NCBI GenBank assembly: GCA_002491245.1
Contig: DKVO01000022.1
Span: forward strand, 1 to 15,690
Length of the DNA stretch: 15,690 nt
Reading direction: 5' to 3'
DNA from: Porphyromonadaceae bacterium UBA7176
GTDB lineage: Bacteria > Bacteroidota > Bacteroidia > Bacteroidales > Muribaculaceae
The position numbers were made by a program, and so were the translations under genes. Positions 7,396-14,050 of this stretch are shown piece by piece. The notes below the pieces were generated by a model, which did not search any database, was not told the DNA's origin, and saw only the letters and a list, made by a program, of their open reading frames with translations. Every line of letters begins with the position of its first letter. Positions within the stretch are counted from its first letter, which is position 1.

Positions 7396-7426
7396 ATTGC
7401 AATCGGTGAATTTCGCTATAATTTTG
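7396..7426 (+). promoter_or_regulatory. Promoter of the sigma-factor gene
   Basis: ATTG (7396-7399) is followed after 19 bases by TAATTTTG (7419-7426), matching the Bacteroidetes TTTG-N19-21-TAnnTTTG promoter with one mismatch. It predicts a start near 7432 and a leader of about 45 bases. This also supports the Met at 7477 as the true start. Confidence 0.65.
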
Positions 7427-7476
7427 AGACATCAAACAAAACAAACAGTTCTAAACCCACTATAAAATTCACCACT

Positions 7477-7980
7477 ATGGCAAGCGTAAAATTTCAAAGC
7501 AATCTGATGAACTTGCAGGCAAACCTGCTCAACTTCGCGTACATGCTCACATCTAACCGCGACGATGCCTACGACCTCCTTCAGGACACAACCCTCAAGG
7601 CTCTCGACAATGAAGAAAAGTACTCCGAAGGAACAAACTTCAAAGGATGGGTGTTCACCATCATGCGCAACATCTTCATCAACAACTACCGTCGTGGCGT
7701 TCGTTCGGCAACAGTAGTCGACACCACCGACAACCTCTATCACCTCAACCTCAGCCAGGACAGCGGCATCGACTCTCCCGAAGACAGCTATGCTGCAAAC
7801 GAAATCTCCGACGCCATCAACGAATTCTCCGACGAATACCGCATCCCCTTCTCGATGCACGTCGCCGGTTACAAATACAACGAAATCGCCGACCACATGG
7901 GACTCCCCCTCGGCACCGTCAAAAGCCGTATCTTCATGGCTCGCAAACGCCTTCAGGAGCGTTTCGCAGACTACCGCTAA
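7477..7980 (+). CDS. RNA polymerase sigma factor, ECF type
   Basis: 167-residue sigma-70 family protein with only regions 2 and 4. Region 2 (about 8-75) includes AYDLLQDTTLKALDNEEKY and FKGWVFTIMRNIFINNYRR, the core-binding and -10 reading helices. Region 4 (about 108-165) includes IPFSMHVAGYKYNEIADHMGLPLGTVKSR with its helix-turn-helix. The frame is open upstream to 7057, but similarity starts at this Met and a promoter lies at 7396-7426, so the short form is preferred. No anti-sigma gene is adjacent, unlike many ECF loci; the neighbours on either side are acpP and an acyltransferase. Its regulon cannot be inferred. Confidence 0.92.
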   Translation: MASVKFQSNLMNLQANLLNFAYMLTSNRDDAYDLLQDTTLKALDNEEKYSEGTNFKGWVFTIMRNIFINNYRRGVRSATVVDTTDNLYHLNLSQDSGIDSPEDSYAANEISDAINEFSDEYRIPFSMHVAGYKYNEIADHMGLPLGTVKSRIFMARKRLQERFADYR

Positions 7981-8106
7981 ACATCCCATGCCATAGGGAG
8001 ACGTTTAGCGCGCCTCTCTCTCAACCAAAATTCAAGACAAACACGACCTAAGCCAAAATTTCAAGAGATTACATACTTACATAAAACACAATCTATAAAA
8101 TCGCCC

Positions 8107-8156
8107 CGAAAGCGCGGCTCCTAAACAGGGCCGCGCTTTCGCATATCGCCTTTTTT
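8107..8156 (+). terminator. Intrinsic terminator after the sigma gene
   Basis: CGAAAGCGCGGC (8107-8118) and GCCGCGCTTTCG (8130-8141) form a perfect 12-bp stem with an 11-base loop. TTTTTT follows at 8151-8156, spaced 9 bases from the stem. The long GC-rich stem is convincing even with the delayed U-run. Confidence 0.8.
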
Positions 8157-8167
8157 AACTACTTTTG
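8137..8167 (+). promoter_or_regulatory. Promoter of the acyltransferase gene, inside the terminator
   Basis: TACTTTTG (8160-8167) matches TAnnTTTG exactly. TTTC (8137-8140) sits 19 bases upstream as a one-mismatch -33 element and lies within the terminator's right arm. The -7 box ends only 7 bases before the start codon at 8175, so the mRNA should begin at or next to the ATG. Confidence 0.6.
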
Positions 8168-8174
8168 CGCCATT

Positions 8175-9326
8175 ATGAATGACGTTCGCAAAGACATCCG
8201 CTCACAAAGCCTCGACCTGCTCCGATTTCCTCTCGCGCTATTCGTCACTGCCGTCCACGTTTTTGTCGTCCCGGCATATGTCCCCGACGACGTTATCTCC
8301 AATGACGGATTATTCTCCTCATTTCCTTTAGCTAATACAGTCCTGCGCTTTGTATCAGCCTTCATAACCGACCAAAGCGTGCCGGTCTACTACTTCATAG
8401 CTGGTTACGTATTCTTCCTCGGCTTAGACTTTTCCTTTGACAGCTACACTGGCAAATTGAAGCGAAGATGCCATTCGCTGCTGATTCCATACCTCGCATG
8501 GAACACCGTTGCCATCCTCTTTTTCCTCAAGATGTACCTTCCGGGCATTAGAGACATCTCAGACTCCTTCGGCTCCGTCGAAACCGACTTCTCCTTCAAG
8601 GCTTTCCTAAATTGTTTTTGGGATGACCGTCAATCCATAACTCCTTACGACATCGGCTTTACCGACGGCATATACCCACTCGATAAGCCCCTATGGTTCG
8701 TGCGCGATCTCATGATCATGGCCCTCATAACACCTGTAATATACTATATCTACCGCTTGCCCTCCAGAATATCCGCGACCATCCTCGCCATATCCACCAT
8801 AGTATGGGCTGTGCGCATACCCGGCCTCGGTCACGGCGCTCAACTGCTCGAAGCTTTCACATTTTTCGCCTGGGGTGGCTTCATGAGCTATCACAAGCGC
8901 GACATGATGCTTGAGTTCAACCGCTTCCGCTCCATCTCCTTCATCCTCTACCCCTTATTGGCCACAACAATATTCTTCCTCTCTCCACAATATCCTCAGG
9001 CTATGGTATATGTCAAGACCCTCAACATAATTGTCGGACTCTTTTTCTTCTACAACATCGCAGCCCTGCTCATCACGCGCGGCATCTGCCGCCCGAGCCG
9101 TTTCCTCGCTGCCTCCTCTTTCTTCATCTATTGCGGCCACGCAATCATTATAAGCCCTATCGGACGACGTCTCTACACGATCATATCCCCCGGTTCCGAC
9201 ATCTCCATGCTCATCTATCTTTTCGCTCTCTATTTCTCCGTAGTCGGCTGTCTGCTGATCATATTCGCACTCATGCGCCGCTTCACTCCTCGCATTCTCA
9301 AATTATTTAACGGCGGACGCATCTGA
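8175..9326 (+). CDS. Acyltransferase 3 family integral membrane protein
   Basis: 383-residue protein with about ten hydrophobic helices, typical of acyltransferase family 3. These enzymes move acetyl or other acyl groups across the inner membrane onto envelope sugars. The conserved start pattern SLDLLRFPLALFVTAVHVF gives Arg17 and His28, the usual active-site pair. Next come a PVYYFIAGYVFFLGLDF segment (the usual PlFFfiSGyl box), a basic KLKRRCHSLLIPYLAWN loop and a PLWFVRDLMIM segment. The acceptor is unknown: peptidoglycan, lipopolysaccharide or another polysaccharide are all possible. It starts the plus-strand cluster, 27 bases before the GH25 gene. Confidence 0.88.
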   Translation: MNDVRKDIRSQSLDLLRFPLALFVTAVHVFVVPAYVPDDVISNDGLFSSFPLANTVLRFVSAFITDQSVPVYYFIAGYVFFLGLDFSFDSYTGKLKRRCHSLLIPYLAWNTVAILFFLKMYLPGIRDISDSFGSVETDFSFKAFLNCFWDDRQSITPYDIGFTDGIYPLDKPLWFVRDLMIMALITPVIYYIYRLPSRISATILAISTIVWAVRIPGLGHGAQLLEAFTFFAWGGFMSYHKRDMMLEFNRFRSISFILYPLLATTIFFLSPQYPQAMVYVKTLNIIVGLFFFYNIAALLITRGICRPSRFLAASSFFIYCGHAIIISPIGRRLYTIISPGSDISMLIYLFALYFSVVGCLLIIFALMRRFTPRILKLFNGGRI

Positions 9327-9341
9327 TTTCGTTTTTTTGAC

Positions 9342-9349
9342 TATCTTTG
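9342..9349 (+). promoter_or_regulatory. Possible -7 box just before the GH25 start
   Basis: TATCTTTG matches TAnnTTTG exactly and ends 4 bases before the GTG start at 9354. No TTTG lies at the expected -33 spacing, so this is weaker than the acyltransferase promoter. If active, it would give a leaderless transcript for GH25-porU. Confidence 0.35.
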
Positions 9350-9353
9350 AAGC

Positions 9354-10136
9354 GTGAAGAAGCTCACCGACAAAGCTGCCCGAAGGGCCGCAATAGCCAT
9401 CATCGCCGTCACAGCCTTGCTCACTGCGGCTGTGGCCGGGTGGCGTCTTGCCAGGCCACGGCTGCCGCACATCGACATCGACACCGCCGAGTTCCCCGTC
9501 AGGGGCATCGACATATCCGCCCATAACGGAGCGCCCGATTTCGATTCCATTGCCGCAGCCGGCTACGCTTTCGTATACCTCAAGGCAAGCGAAGGGGCCG
9601 CTCACCGCGACCCGGCCTTCCTGCGCAACTATCTCGCTGCAAGGCGTGCTGGGCTCGCCGTAGGGGCATACCACTTCTTTCGCTTCGACAGCGACGGAAC
9701 ACGTCAGGCTTCCAACTTCCTCGAAGCCACAAAAGGGTGCGAACTACAGCTGCCGGCAGCTGTCGACATCGAAGAATGGGGAAACCCGGCCGGTTTTTCC
9801 ACCGAAACAATCGGCGAAAGACTCGACGCGATGATAGCGATACTCTCTCTTCGGCGAGGACCTACGCTGATATACACCAACAAAAACGGCGACGCTCGCT
9901 TCGTCCGCAAACGCTACGACAGGCTCGACGGCTCCGCTCCCGACCTTTGGATATGCTCGTTCACCGACCCTCCCCTAAGGCGGAGACCCTGGAAGCTGTG
10001 GCAACACAGCCACATAGGAAAAGTACCTGGCGTTTACGGAAATGTCGACCTCGACGCTTTCAACGGCGACTGGAAGCAATGGGAAACATGGCTCGATTCG
10101 CTCGCGCGCACAATAAAACCAACCGAACCGCGTTAA
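9354..10136 (+). CDS. GH25 family muramidase, membrane-anchored
   Basis: 260-residue glycoside hydrolase family 25 enzyme that cleaves the MurNAc-GlcNAc bond of peptidoglycan. A basic N-terminus and one hydrophobic helix (about 11-30) suggest an inner-membrane anchor facing the periplasm, with no lipobox seen. The domain runs from GIDISAHNGAPDF (Asp53) through a YAFVYLKASEG segment and GAYHFFRF to the catalytic VDIEEW (Asp138, Glu140) and a final GVYGNVDLDAFNG. The start is GTG; the next in-frame Met lies far inside the domain. It lies 27 bases after the acyltransferase and 22 before porU. It has no type IX sorting domain, so it is not itself a T9SS cargo. Confidence 0.92.
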   Translation: MKKLTDKAARRAAIAIIAVTALLTAAVAGWRLARPRLPHIDIDTAEFPVRGIDISAHNGAPDFDSIAAAGYAFVYLKASEGAAHRDPAFLRNYLAARRAGLAVGAYHFFRFDSDGTRQASNFLEATKGCELQLPAAVDIEEWGNPAGFSTETIGERLDAMIAILSLRRGPTLIYTNKNGDARFVRKRYDRLDGSAPDLWICSFTDPPLRRRPWKLWQHSHIGKVPGVYGNVDLDAFNGDWKQWETWLDSLARTIKPTEPR

Positions 10137-10158
10137 TTCTCTGATAATAGAGCTCCTC

Positions 10159-13100
10159 ATGTCCACTCCAAGATTTATCACATCAATAATATCAGCCATA
10201 TTGCTCCTCGCCGCACCTATTGCCGCCGGGGCTTTCGACACATCGGTCTACGCCGACAACTCCGTCCTCGCCCAAGGCCGATGGATTAAAATATCCGTAC
10301 CGGCCGACGGACTCTACCGAATACCCGCCTCTAAACTCAGGGCATGGGGCTTTTCAGATCCCTCCAAAGTCGTGGTCAGAGGCTATGGCGCAAGGCGCCT
10401 GGGCGACACCCTCAACCAGAACTCTTACATCGACGACCTCCCCGAAGTGCAGACCGAAGTCTCATCCAACGGCATCATTTTCTACGCCGTCGGAGCCGGA
10501 GAATGGACCGAAGCTCAGGATAAAGGTCATTACTTCTTCGCTCAGAACGATTTCGCCAACGCCGGATATTACTTCGTCGGACTACGGACCGACGGCGAAA
10601 CACCTCGCAGCTTCAGCTCAACCAATGCTTCATTGGTGACTCTCCCGGCAGCGACAACATATATTTGCCGCGTCCAGCATGAGGTCGAACAGACTCCCGT
10701 ACCGGGCGAAGCCGGCCCTCTCCTCCTCGGCGAAGAAATTGCATACACATCCAAACGCTCATTCAAGCTCCAGACTCCCGGAGCGGTACCGGATGGTGAA
10801 GCTTGGCTGCAGGCTTCGGTCGTCACCAACCTCGAGACTGGCGGACAGCTGTCATTCTCTTTCGACGGGAACAAACTTGAGACCAACAACACCGACAGAG
10901 TCTCCGCCACATCAGGATCATACGTCCACGGTGTCGAAACCATTAGCAGACACTTCTTCACACTCAGCGACCATCCCAAAGAAATATCCGAGATAGGCCT
11001 GCAATTCTCCGTTCAGGGCCATGCCAACGCAGCATATGTCAACTACATTACCCTCAACTACGAGCGCAGCCTCAGACTGCCGGCAGCCGGACATCTCGTA
11101 TTCAGCACCGACAAAGCAGCAAACACAATCGCCTGCCCAAGTCCTTCTGCCCTAACCCTGCTCGACGTCTCCGATCCTCTCGACATTCACATCGTCGAAG
11201 GATCCGCAACCTCATCCGCCTTGTCGTGGCAGATTCCGGGTAGCAAGGTCCGTAGCTTCGCTGCCTATGCTCAGGGAGCCTCTCTCCCCGAACCGAAGAC
11301 CGTCGGTTACATCTCCGCCCAAAATCTCCACTCCCACAAAGACCTCGACATGGTCATCGTGGCGCCGGCCCCATACCGCTCCCAAGCCGAAAGACTTGCC
11401 GCTTTCCATGCCAAAAGCGAGCCGGCTCTCGCAACAGTTGTCGTAACTCCAGAAGAGATCTACAACGAATTTTCCAGCGGAGCCTGCGATGTAGGCGCTA
11501 TACGTCGCTATTTCAAGATGCTCTACGACCGAGGACAGATCTCCGGCCGACCTCTGCGTTACGCCATCCTAATGGCACGCACAACTCTCGACAACCGCGG
11601 TCTGTCGGCATATGCGCCCCAATACCCCACAATACCGTCGTGGATGCCGGCCAAACACAGCGCCTCGCTGAGCGACAACACCGGCTATTGCACCGACGAT
11701 ATCATCGCCATGCTCGACGACGGCTCGGGCGCCAACATGGGCTCCGACAAACTTAGCATCGCGATCGGACGTATACCTGTCACTTCCGAAACCGACGCTC
11801 GCAATATCGTCGACAAGACCCTGGAATATGCCGAGAAATCTAAGAAATCGGCATGGAAACACCGTTTCATGTTCCTCGCCGACGACGAAGACCTCGGCAA
11901 ACACCTCGAGCAGACCGAGCTCATGCTCGACCACTACTCCCACAGCGGTGGAGGAAACATGCTCCCTCGAAAAATATACATCGACGCTTACGACTTCCGC
12001 AACGGCACATATCCCGACGCTCGCGACGCAATGTACCGACTGCTCGACGAAGGCGTCGTGTGGTGGAACTTCATCGGCCATGCAAGCCCTACTGGTTGGA
12101 CCGGAGAAAACATGCTGTCCTATAGCGACCTTACAAATCTCTACCTCCGCCACTGGCCCTTCATCTACGCCGCCACGTGCGATTTCATGCGTCTCGACTC
12201 CCGACGAATAAGCGGCGGCGAACTCCTCTACCTCGAGCGCTACGGCGGTGCCATAGGCATGATAAGCGCCGTAAGACCGGTGTATATAACCGACAATGGC
12301 AAATTCACAAATGCAATCGCCCGTGCACTATCTCAGACCGGCGACGACGGCAAGATACTCACTCCCGGTGAAATATACCGACGCGCCAAAAACGATATCC
12401 GCGACGACGACAGTAGGCCCGTTACCGACAAGACTCGTCCTATATCCGACAACAACCGGCTCCGGTTCATATTCGTCGGCGACCCGGCTCTGCCGCTCGC
12501 GATGCCATCAAACACCATCCGCATCGACAGCATCAACGGCATCGCTGTCGACAACCCCTATGCCCAGCCAACGATGGCCGCTCTGCAGAAAGCCACAATA
12601 GCTGGCTCTGTCATCGGGCCCGACGGTCTTCCCATCGAAACGATGGAGGGCGTACTCACACTCGACATATTCGATGCCGAACGCACCGTCACAACCAACG
12701 GTCGGGGAAAAGGCAAGGTCAAGAACTTCGAAGACATGGGCAAGCGCATCTACACTGGCTCCACTCCGGTCCGAAACGGTAAATTCTGCGCCGATGTAGC
12801 CATGCCGTCAGAGTTGACCCAGAATTTCAGACCGGCGGCAATGTCCCTCTACGCATACTCGACATCCGACAACACCGAAGCTGTTGGCCTTTTCCGCGAC
12901 TTCTACGTCTACGGATACGATGAAACCGTAGCTCCCGACACTTCCGCTCCCCTCATCGAAAGCCTCGTCCTCAACCACTCCGACTTCCGTAGCGGCGACG
13001 CCGTCAACGAATCTCCCATGCTGATCGCCCGGCTCAGCGACGACACTGGCTTGAACATGTCTTCAGCAGGTATCGGACACCAGATGACAGCCATTCTCGA

Positions 13101-13602
13101 CGGCAACAAGACATTTACCGGACTCTCCGATTACTACATTCCATCTGCCGATGGAAGTTCCTCTGGCGTGCTCAACTATCCCATGTCGGCCCTCCAGCCC
13201 GGCCTGCACACCCTTTCTCTGCGAGTGTGGGATACTTCGGGAAATGCTGCTGAAAAAACAATCGATTTCAACGTTGTCGAAGGTCTTGCTCCAAAAATCT
13301 ACGACATCTACTCCGACGCAAACCCGGCTTCGACTGTGGCTAACTTCTATCTCAGCCACAACCAGCCCGACAACATGATCACCGTCACCGTCACCGTCTA
13401 CAACCTTGTCGGACGCCCCGTATGGAGCGGTAAAGTTAGCGGAAGGAGCGATATGTTCTTGTCCGTGCCCGTTTCGTGGGATTTGACCGACAATTCCGGA
13501 CACCGTGTCGGTAGAGGCATCTACATCTACCGCGCGACAATCACCTCCGACGGCTCTTCTTTCGAGACTGCTTCGCGCAGGATTGCAGTCACTTCTAAGT
13601 AA
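10159..13602 (+). CDS. porU: Type IX secretion system sortase PorU
   Basis: 1147-residue cell-surface cysteine protease. It removes the C-terminal sorting domain of T9SS cargo and joins the cargo to an anionic lipopolysaccharide anchor. The signal peptide is about residues 1-25. A beta-rich N-terminal half is followed by a gingipain-like C25 peptidase domain at about 397-775. The catalytic pair is His641 (in IGHASPTGW) and Cys674 (in AATCDFMRLDS), 33 residues apart. The fold ends at FVGDPALPLAMP. Residues about 1046-1147 form a sorting-domain-like end, with VTVYNLVGRPVW and GIYIYRATI. PorU keeps this tail and uses it for its own passage with PorV. It is the last gene of the acyltransferase-GH25-porU cluster and its stop is 3 bases from the convergent DUF486 gene. 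Confidence 0.95.
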   Translation: MSTPRFITSIISAILLLAAPIAAGAFDTSVYADNSVLAQGRWIKISVPADGLYRIPASKLRAWGFSDPSKVVVRGYGARRLGDTLNQNSYIDDLPEVQTEVSSNGIIFYAVGAGEWTEAQDKGHYFFAQNDFANAGYYFVGLRTDGETPRSFSSTNASLVTLPAATTYICRVQHEVEQTPVPGEAGPLLLGEEIAYTSKRSFKLQTPGAVPDGEAWLQASVVTNLETGGQLSFSFDGNKLETNNTDRVSATSGSYVHGVETISRHFFTLSDHPKEISEIGLQFSVQGHANAAYVNYITLNYERSLRLPAAGHLVFSTDKAANTIACPSPSALTLLDVSDPLDIHIVEGSATSSALSWQIPGSKVRSFAAYAQGASLPEPKTVGYISAQNLHSHKDLDMVIVAPAPYRSQAERLAAFHAKSEPALATVVVTPEEIYNEFSSGACDVGAIRRYFKMLYDRGQISGRPLRYAILMARTTLDNRGLSAYAPQYPTIPSWMPAKHSASLSDNTGYCTDDIIAMLDDGSGANMGSDKLSIAIGRIPVTSETDARNIVDKTLEYAEKSKKSAWKHRFMFLADDEDLGKHLEQTELMLDHYSHSGGGNMLPRKIYIDAYDFRNGTYPDARDAMYRLLDEGVVWWNFIGHASPTGWTGENMLSYSDLTNLYLRHWPFIYAATCDFMRLDSRRISGGELLYLERYGGAIGMISAVRPVYITDNGKFTNAIARALSQTGDDGKILTPGEIYRRAKNDIRDDDSRPVTDKTRPISDNNRLRFIFVGDPALPLAMPSNTIRIDSINGIAVDNPYAQPTMAALQKATIAGSVIGPDGLPIETMEGVLTLDIFDAERTVTTNGRGKGKVKNFEDMGKRIYTGSTPVRNGKFCADVAMPSELTQNFRPAAMSLYAYSTSDNTEAVGLFRDFYVYGYDETVAPDTSAPLIESLVLNHSDFRSGDAVNESPMLIARLSDDTGLNMSSAGIGHQMTAILDGNKTFTGLSDYYIPSADGSSSGVLNYPMSALQPGLHTLSLRVWDTSGNAAEKTIDFNVVEGLAPKIYDIYSDANPASTVANFYLSHNQPDNMITVTVTVYNLVGRPVWSGKVSGRSDMFLSVPVSWDLTDNSGHRVGRGIYIYRATITSDGSSFETASRRIAVTSK

Positions 13603-13605
13603 ATC

Positions 13606-13980
13606 CTACTTCATAAACACGAAATAGACTGCCATTATCAGGCACACAAACGCCGCGAAATGGTTCCAGTGGAGACTCTCGCCACGGAAGAACACCACTG
13701 TAAACACCGTGAATATCACCAGCGTGATACACTCCTGTATCACCTTGAGCTGCATAAGTGTGAACGAACCCCCATTGCCTGCAAATCCGATGCGGTTGGC
13801 CGGAACCTGACAGCTGTACTCGGCCAAAGCGATACCCCACGACAGCAATATCACGGCATACAAAGGAGTATTCGACGATATCACTTTCATATCCTGCAAC
13901 TTAAGATGCCCATACCAGGCAAAAGTCATAAAAATATTCGATACCACAAGCAGCACTATGGTCAAAATAGCATTTTTCAT
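13606..13980 (-). CDS. DUF486 (DMT-like) small membrane protein
   Basis: 124-residue protein with four hydrophobic helices, matching DUF486 of the drug/metabolite transporter superfamily. Features seen are the MTFAWYGHLK motif at the first loop, a WGIALAEYSCQVPANRIG motif, and a FTLMQLKVIQECITL helix that is diagnostic of the family. Its substrate is unknown; by size it may work as a dimer. It is convergent with porU (3-base gap) and divergent from creD, so it stands alone as a single-gene unit. Confidence 0.9.
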   Translation of the reverse strand: MKNAILTIVLLVVSNIFMTFAWYGHLKLQDMKVISSNTPLYAVILLSWGIALAEYSCQVPANRIGFAGNGGSFTLMQLKVIQECITLVIFTVFTVVFFRGESLHWNHFAAFVCLIMAVYFVFMK

Positions 13981-13986
13981 ATCTGA

Positions 13987-14019
13987 TTTGTTTATTCTGC
14001 TGCAAAATTACTACTTTTG
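13987..14019 (+). promoter_or_regulatory. Promoter of creD
   Basis: TTTG (13987-13990), 21 bases of spacer, then TACTTTTG (14012-14019): a full match to the Bacteroidetes -33/-7 consensus. It predicts a start near 14025 and a leader of about 25 bases before the ATG at 14051. This is the best promoter in the window. Confidence 0.75.
14003..14010 (-). promoter_or_regulatory. Divergent -7 box for the DUF486 gene
   Basis: On the minus strand this reads TAATTTTG, an exact TAnnTTTG match, 22 bases before the DUF486 start. It lies one base from the creD -7 box on the other strand, so polymerases at the two promoters could not bind at once. No clear -33 TTTG was found. Confidence 0.5.
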
Positions 14020-14050
14020 CGAACATAATATCCTATAAATTTCAACTCTT

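Larger units (their letters stand above)
6975..7476. other. AT-rich divergent intergenic region
   Basis: 502 bases between acpP (minus) and the sigma factor (plus), clearly richer in A and T than the flanking genes. The plus-strand frame that opens at 7057 and runs into the sigma factor has no family-like content before the Met at 7477, so it is treated as non-coding. It holds a probable acpP promoter (7019-7050), a perfect 8-bp inverted repeat (7259-7293) and a good sigma-gene promoter (7396-7426). The stretches 7060-7250 and 7300-7390 show nothing else I can name. Confidence 0.75.

Noticed and set aside
7057..7476. 140-residue N-terminal extension of the sigma factor
   Set aside because: Composition is that of AT-rich non-coding DNA. 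Sigma similarity begins at Met 7477, and a good promoter lies inside the supposed extension.
8025..8066. Short direct repeat CCAAAATTCAAGA / CCAAAATTTCAAGA after the sigma gene
   Set aside because: Only two copies of 13-14 AT-rich bases. No structure, and no third copy was seen in the window, so chance or local duplication is enough.
10143..10175. Faint likeness of the porU start region to the hairpin repeat (ATAGAGC, then CATGTCC)
   Set aside because: It needs several gaps, lacks the GCGC core and the left edge, and half of it is the porU coding start.
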